The notes beneath the pieces were generated by a model that had not been told where the DNA came from, did no database searches, and saw only the letters and a program-made list of their open reading frames with translations. Positions 61,139-64,000 of a stretch of 64,000 nucleotides of DNA are shown here, piece by piece; position 1 is the first letter of the stretch, and every line of letters starts with the position of its first letter. Location of the stretch: assembly GCA_036171275.1 (NCBI GenBank), contig JAVHQT010000093.1, forward strand, positions 1 to 64,000, in the 5' to 3' direction. The position numbers were made by a program, and so were the translations under genes. The stretch comes from PALSA-1006 sp036171275 (lineage in GTDB: Bacteria; Pseudomonadota; Gammaproteobacteria; Burkholderiales; Gallionellaceae).

Positions 61139-61993
61139 ATGTTAGTAATTATCGGCTATGTGGTGGTGCTAGGTAGTGTGTTTGGAGGCTATGCGCTGGC
61201 GGGTGGGCATTTGGGTGGTTTGTGGCAGCCGATTGAAGTATTGATGATTGCCGGTGGCGCATTTGGGGCGTTTGCAGTGGGCAATACCGGCGGCGCAGTC
61301 AAGGCAACGCTTAAAGGATTACCAACCGTTTTTAAAGGCCCGCAATACAACAAAGATTCCTATATGGAATTGATGGCGCTGTTGTATGAACTTCTCGGCA
61401 AAGTGCGCAAAGAAGGCTTGATGTCAATTGAGGCGGATGTGGAAAATCCTGAATCGAGCGCGATCTTCGCTAAGTACCCAAAAATTTTGCACGATCACCA
61501 CGTCGTTGAATTCATTACCGATTATTTACGCATTATGGTGAGCGGCAATTTGAATGCGATGGAAATTGAAAACTTGATGGATTTGGAAATTGAAACGCAC
61601 CATCACGAAGCCTTATTGCCCTCGCATACCATTGCTAAATTAGGCGACGGGATGCCGGCGTTCGGTATTGTCGCAGCGGTGATGGGCGTGGTGCATACCA
61701 TGGAATCAGTGGGGATGCCGCCGGCAGAATTGGGTATTTTGATTGCACACGCGCTGGTGGGTACTTTCTTGGGAATTTTGCTGGCATATGGTTTCGTCGG
61801 GCCGTTGGCGGGCACGCTGGAACAAAAGGCGGAAGAATCTTCCAAAATGTACCAAGCCATTAAAGTAGTGTTACTTGCCAACTTAAATGGTTACGCACCG
61901 GCGATGGCAGTGGAGTTCGGTCGCAAAGTGCTGGTATCCACCATTCGGCCGAAATTTGCCGAATTGGAAGAACACGTAAAACAAAAACGTTAA
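61139..61993 (+). CDS. motA: Flagellar motor stator protein MotA
   Basis: MotA forms the stator ring that turns ion flow into flagellar rotation. The 284-residue protein has four membrane helices (two at the start, two near 165-225), with VIIGYVVVLGSVFGGYALAG and GDGMPAFGIVAAVMGVVHTM. The cytoplasmic loop carries the rotor-contact charges, and the C-terminal part has VEFGRKVL. GGGAG precedes the ATG. It is followed by motB after 35 bp. E. coli-like length suggests proton drive, but the ion cannot be read directly. Confidence 0.96.
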   Translation: MLVIIGYVVVLGSVFGGYALAGGHLGGLWQPIEVLMIAGGAFGAFAVGNTGGAVKATLKGLPTVFKGPQYNKDSYMELMALLYELLGKVRKEGLMSIEADVENPESSAIFAKYPKILHDHHVVEFITDYLRIMVSGNLNAMEIENLMDLEIETHHHEALLPSHTIAKLGDGMPAFGIVAAVMGVVHTMESVGMPPAELGILIAHALVGTFLGILLAYGFVGPLAGTLEQKAEESSKMYQAIKVVLLANLNGYAPAMAVEFGRKVLVSTIRPKFAELEEHVKQKR

Positions 61994-62028
61994 TCTTTTC
62001 ATGATGATACATATTAAGGAGATGCATC

Positions 62029-62994
62029 ATGGCGAGCGAAGATAAACGTCCAATTGTTATTAAACGCATCAAAAAGGTCGCCGCTGGCGCACACGGTGGC
62101 GCTTGGAAAATTGCTTACGCCGACTTTGTGACCGCAATGATGGCGTTCTTTTTGCTGATGTGGTTGCTTGGCTCAACGGCAAAAGGCGATTTAGCGGGAA
62201 TTGCACAATACTTTAAAACCCCCTTATTGGTGGCGTTGCGCGGCGGCAGCGGCAGTGGCGATAGCGCCAGCGTGATTAAAGGCGGCGGCACGGATTTAAG
62301 TAAATCCACCGGCCAAGTTAAAAATGGTGAGGTGCAAAGTGAAAAGCGCGTGATCACCATTAAAGCGGCAACTGAGCAAATGGTTCAATTGGAAACAAGC
62401 AAAGAAATTGCCAAGTTAAAAGAGTTAAAAGCCAGTATTGAAAATGCGATTAACAGCAACCCTAAGTTGCAGCAATTTAAAAGTCAGATTTTGCTCGACA
62501 TTACCAGCGAGGGACTGCGAGTACAGATTGTGGATGAAAAAAATCGTCCGATGTTTCGGTCTGGCAGTGCGGAATTAGAAAATTACACCCGAGAAATTTT
62601 GCGTGAAATCGGCAAGACTTTGAACCAAATGCCCAACAAAGTCAGCCTGAGCGGTCATACCGATGCGCAAGCTTACGCAGGTGGCGATCGGCTGGGGTTT
62701 AGCAACTGGGATTTATCGGCAAACCGCGCCAATGCTTCGCGGCGTGAGTTGGTTGCCGGCGGCTTAGAAGAAGGAAAAGTGGTGCGCGTGGTCGGGCTAT
62801 CGTCGGCGGTTTTATTTGATAAAGACAATCCGCTCAACCCAATCAATCGGCGCATTAGCATTATTGTGCTGAATAAAAAAGCAGAAGAAGCCGCGCAACA
62901 TGATGGCGGAACGGTGCAAATTGATGCCGAACACGGCGATGCGCAACAAACGCTGGGTACGGCCAATGCGCCAGCGACTGCGCCGCCGCATTAA
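62029..62994 (+). CDS. motB: Flagellar motor stator protein MotB
   Basis: MotB anchors the stator to peptidoglycan and carries the ion path. The 321-residue protein has a basic cytoplasmic start, then GAHGGAWKIAYADFVTAMMA with the essential membrane Asp32 and the helix to about residue 48. A periplasmic plug/linker follows (Gly/Ser-rich near 65-85), then an OmpA-like domain with VSLSGHTDAQAYAGG and NWDLSANRANASRREL. The C-terminal 40 residues are disordered, rich in Ala, Gln and Pro. GGAG lies before the ATG. Confidence 0.96.
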   Translation: MASEDKRPIVIKRIKKVAAGAHGGAWKIAYADFVTAMMAFFLLMWLLGSTAKGDLAGIAQYFKTPLLVALRGGSGSGDSASVIKGGGTDLSKSTGQVKNGEVQSEKRVITIKAATEQMVQLETSKEIAKLKELKASIENAINSNPKLQQFKSQILLDITSEGLRVQIVDEKNRPMFRSGSAELENYTREILREIGKTLNQMPNKVSLSGHTDAQAYAGGDRLGFSNWDLSANRANASRRELVAGGLEEGKVVRVVGLSSAVLFDKDNPLNPINRRISIIVLNKKAEEAAQHDGGTVQIDAEHGDAQQTLGTANAPATAPPH

Positions 62995-63299
62995 CATCGG
63001 CGCAAAACTGGCACTACTTTAAACGCTAGGTTACCGTGTCAAGCAGGATAAGCACGCGCTTAGCCTGACACAAAGAATAATGCAACTATTTGATTATAAA
63101 CAGGTTTTTAAAATCAACCCTAACACCAGAATCACCGCAATAAAAACTGTATTTTTAGCAAGATTGCTTTAAAAATTAAAGGTTTACGCTGACTTGACGC
63201 TAAAGCTAATCCGGACAGCAAAAATGTCGGCGCGCGCCGTCAGACGAAACGCAGCCGCGCTGACTTAAACGCGACAGAATCAACTCAGGAGAAATAATC
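62995..63299. other. 305-bp gap with hairpin between motB and the chemoreceptor
   Basis: GTGTCA (63036-63041) and TGACAC (63066-63071) enclose an inner TAAGC/GCTTA stem, forming a two-part hairpin without a T-run. The rest holds no ORF or repeat I can support. Pyrimidine-poor leader sequence leads to AGGAG before the next start. Confidence 0.4.
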
Positions 63300-64000
63300 A
63301 TGGCACATTGGTGGAGTTCACTCACCCTTAGATCAAAGCTGCAAATTCCGATTCAGCTATTATTGCTGGTCATCATGCTGATCGTGCAGCGCACTGCCTT
63401 TGAGCAATTTGAAAAACGCGTGCTGACAGAAGCCCAAGGCAAGGCAGAAATCAATGCTGACGGCGTAATCAACGGGCTGAATATGTTGATGCTGAATGGC
63501 TTAATCAGCGATGTTGAGCAACGCAAACTCTACATTAAAAAAATGGGCAGTTCCGAAAAAGTAACTGAGCTACGCGTGATTCGCAACAAGCCGGTGCAAG
63601 CACAGTTTGGCGCCGGACTACCCGAAGAACAGCCGCAAGATGCACTGGATCAGCTCGCCTTGGAATCTGCAAAAGTGCAAAGTCAGCTGATTCAAAGTGA
63701 AGGCAAAAACCGGTTGCGCGTGGTCGTGCCTTTTATTGCAAAAACGAATTTTAGAGGCACAAATTGCTTGCAATGCCACACCGTTCCTGAAGGGACAGTC
63801 AATGGCGCAGCCAGCGTGACACTGGATTTAAAAGAAGAATACGACATGATGACACAAGCCAATCTCTGGATTTGGGCTGGGCAAATCGTCATCCAAATTG
63901 TGCTGTTTGTATTGATTGGAGCCATTATTGGACGCATTACCCACCCCGCCAAAGAGTTGCAGCAAGTCATGTTAAACATGCAAGCTACTGGCGATCTGTC
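63300..64000 (+). CDS. Methyl-accepting chemotaxis-type protein, N-terminal part, with haem motif
   Basis: The gene runs off the window end; 233 codons are visible. The ATG at 63300 follows AGGAG by 8 nt. Order: first membrane helix (about 17-30, LLLLVIMLIV); periplasmic domain of about 160 residues with TNCLQCHTVPEG, a c-type haem site (Cys156, Cys159, His160); second helix about 190-213 (WAGQIVIQIVLFVLIGAIIG); then a HAMP-like start, THPAKELQQVMLNMQATGDL. The architecture fits a chemoreceptor or another HAMP-linked transducer sensing redox state, gas or ligand through haem. The output domain is not visible, so a kinase or cyclase end is possible. Its neighbours motAB favour chemotaxis. Covalent haem would need the ccm system. 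Confidence 0.8.
   Translation, partial: MAHWWSSLTLRSKLQIPIQLLLLVIMLIVQRTAFEQFEKRVLTEAQGKAEINADGVINGLNMLMLNGLISDVEQRKLYIKKMGSSEKVTELRVIRNKPVQAQFGAGLPEEQPQDALDQLALESAKVQSQLIQSEGKNRLRVVVPFIAKTNFRGTNCLQCHTVPEGTVNGAASVTLDLKEEYDMMTQANLWIWAGQIVIQIVLFVLIGAIIGRITHPAKELQQVMLNMQATGDL

Overview
The window reads as one piece of a motile, respiring proteobacterial chromosome. A full cytochrome c maturation set (ccmABCDEFGHI), a 14-gene nuoA-N operon with separate nuoC and nuoD, and the gene pairs queA-tgt, acpS-pdxJ, dapE-prmB and ileS-lspA-ispH point to Betaproteobacteria or a close gammaproteobacterial relative. My best guess is a Nitrosomonadales or Gallionellaceae-like lineage. That is inferred from gene order and protein style, not from a search. 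I saw no insertion sequence, prophage or CRISPR array. By eye, the nuo block is more AT-rich than its flanks.

Layout. 0.1-1.7 kb: a compact flagellin and an EF-hand-like protein on the minus strand. 1.9-4.2 kb: tgt and queA (minus), then a tRNA-Leu with clear promoter and terminator. 4.5-10.6 kb: an unassigned exported repeat protein, tadA with an L,D-transpeptidase, acpS-pdxJ, a flavoprotein and a CobD/AmpE-like membrane protein. 11.4-21.7 kb: a signalling block of FIST sensor, hybrid histidine kinase, HD-GYP response regulator, dihaem cytochrome c peroxidase and a second, membrane-bound hybrid kinase. 22.0-29.0 kb: the ccm operon. 29.3-43.7 kb: the complex I operon, closed by a strong terminator. 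43.7-49.8 kb: nudF, amt, dapE, prmB, a DUF1289 protein, uppP and trpD. 50.4-54.7 kb: ffh, a CcsA/YpjD-like protein and hypB with a C-terminal-only hypF. 55.1-60.5 kb: ileS, lspA, ispH and thiO. 61.1-64.0 kb: motAB and the start of a chemoreceptor with a haem-binding sensor motif.

How the genes fit together. The ccm proteins attach haem to c-type cytochromes. At least two likely clients lie in the window: the cytochrome c peroxidase and the chemoreceptor with a periplasmic CxxCH. Complex I feeds the quinone pool. Flagellin, MotAB and the chemoreceptor give motility, and the HD-GYP regulator between the two kinases could lower c-di-GMP in response to their inputs.

Most notable observations: a palindromic element, related to a dispersed intergenic repeat, sits in frame inside ileS; the FIST/kinase/HD-GYP/peroxidase/kinase cluster, in which peroxidase and kinase are translationally coupled; and a HypF reduced to its Kae1-like domain and coupled to hypB.
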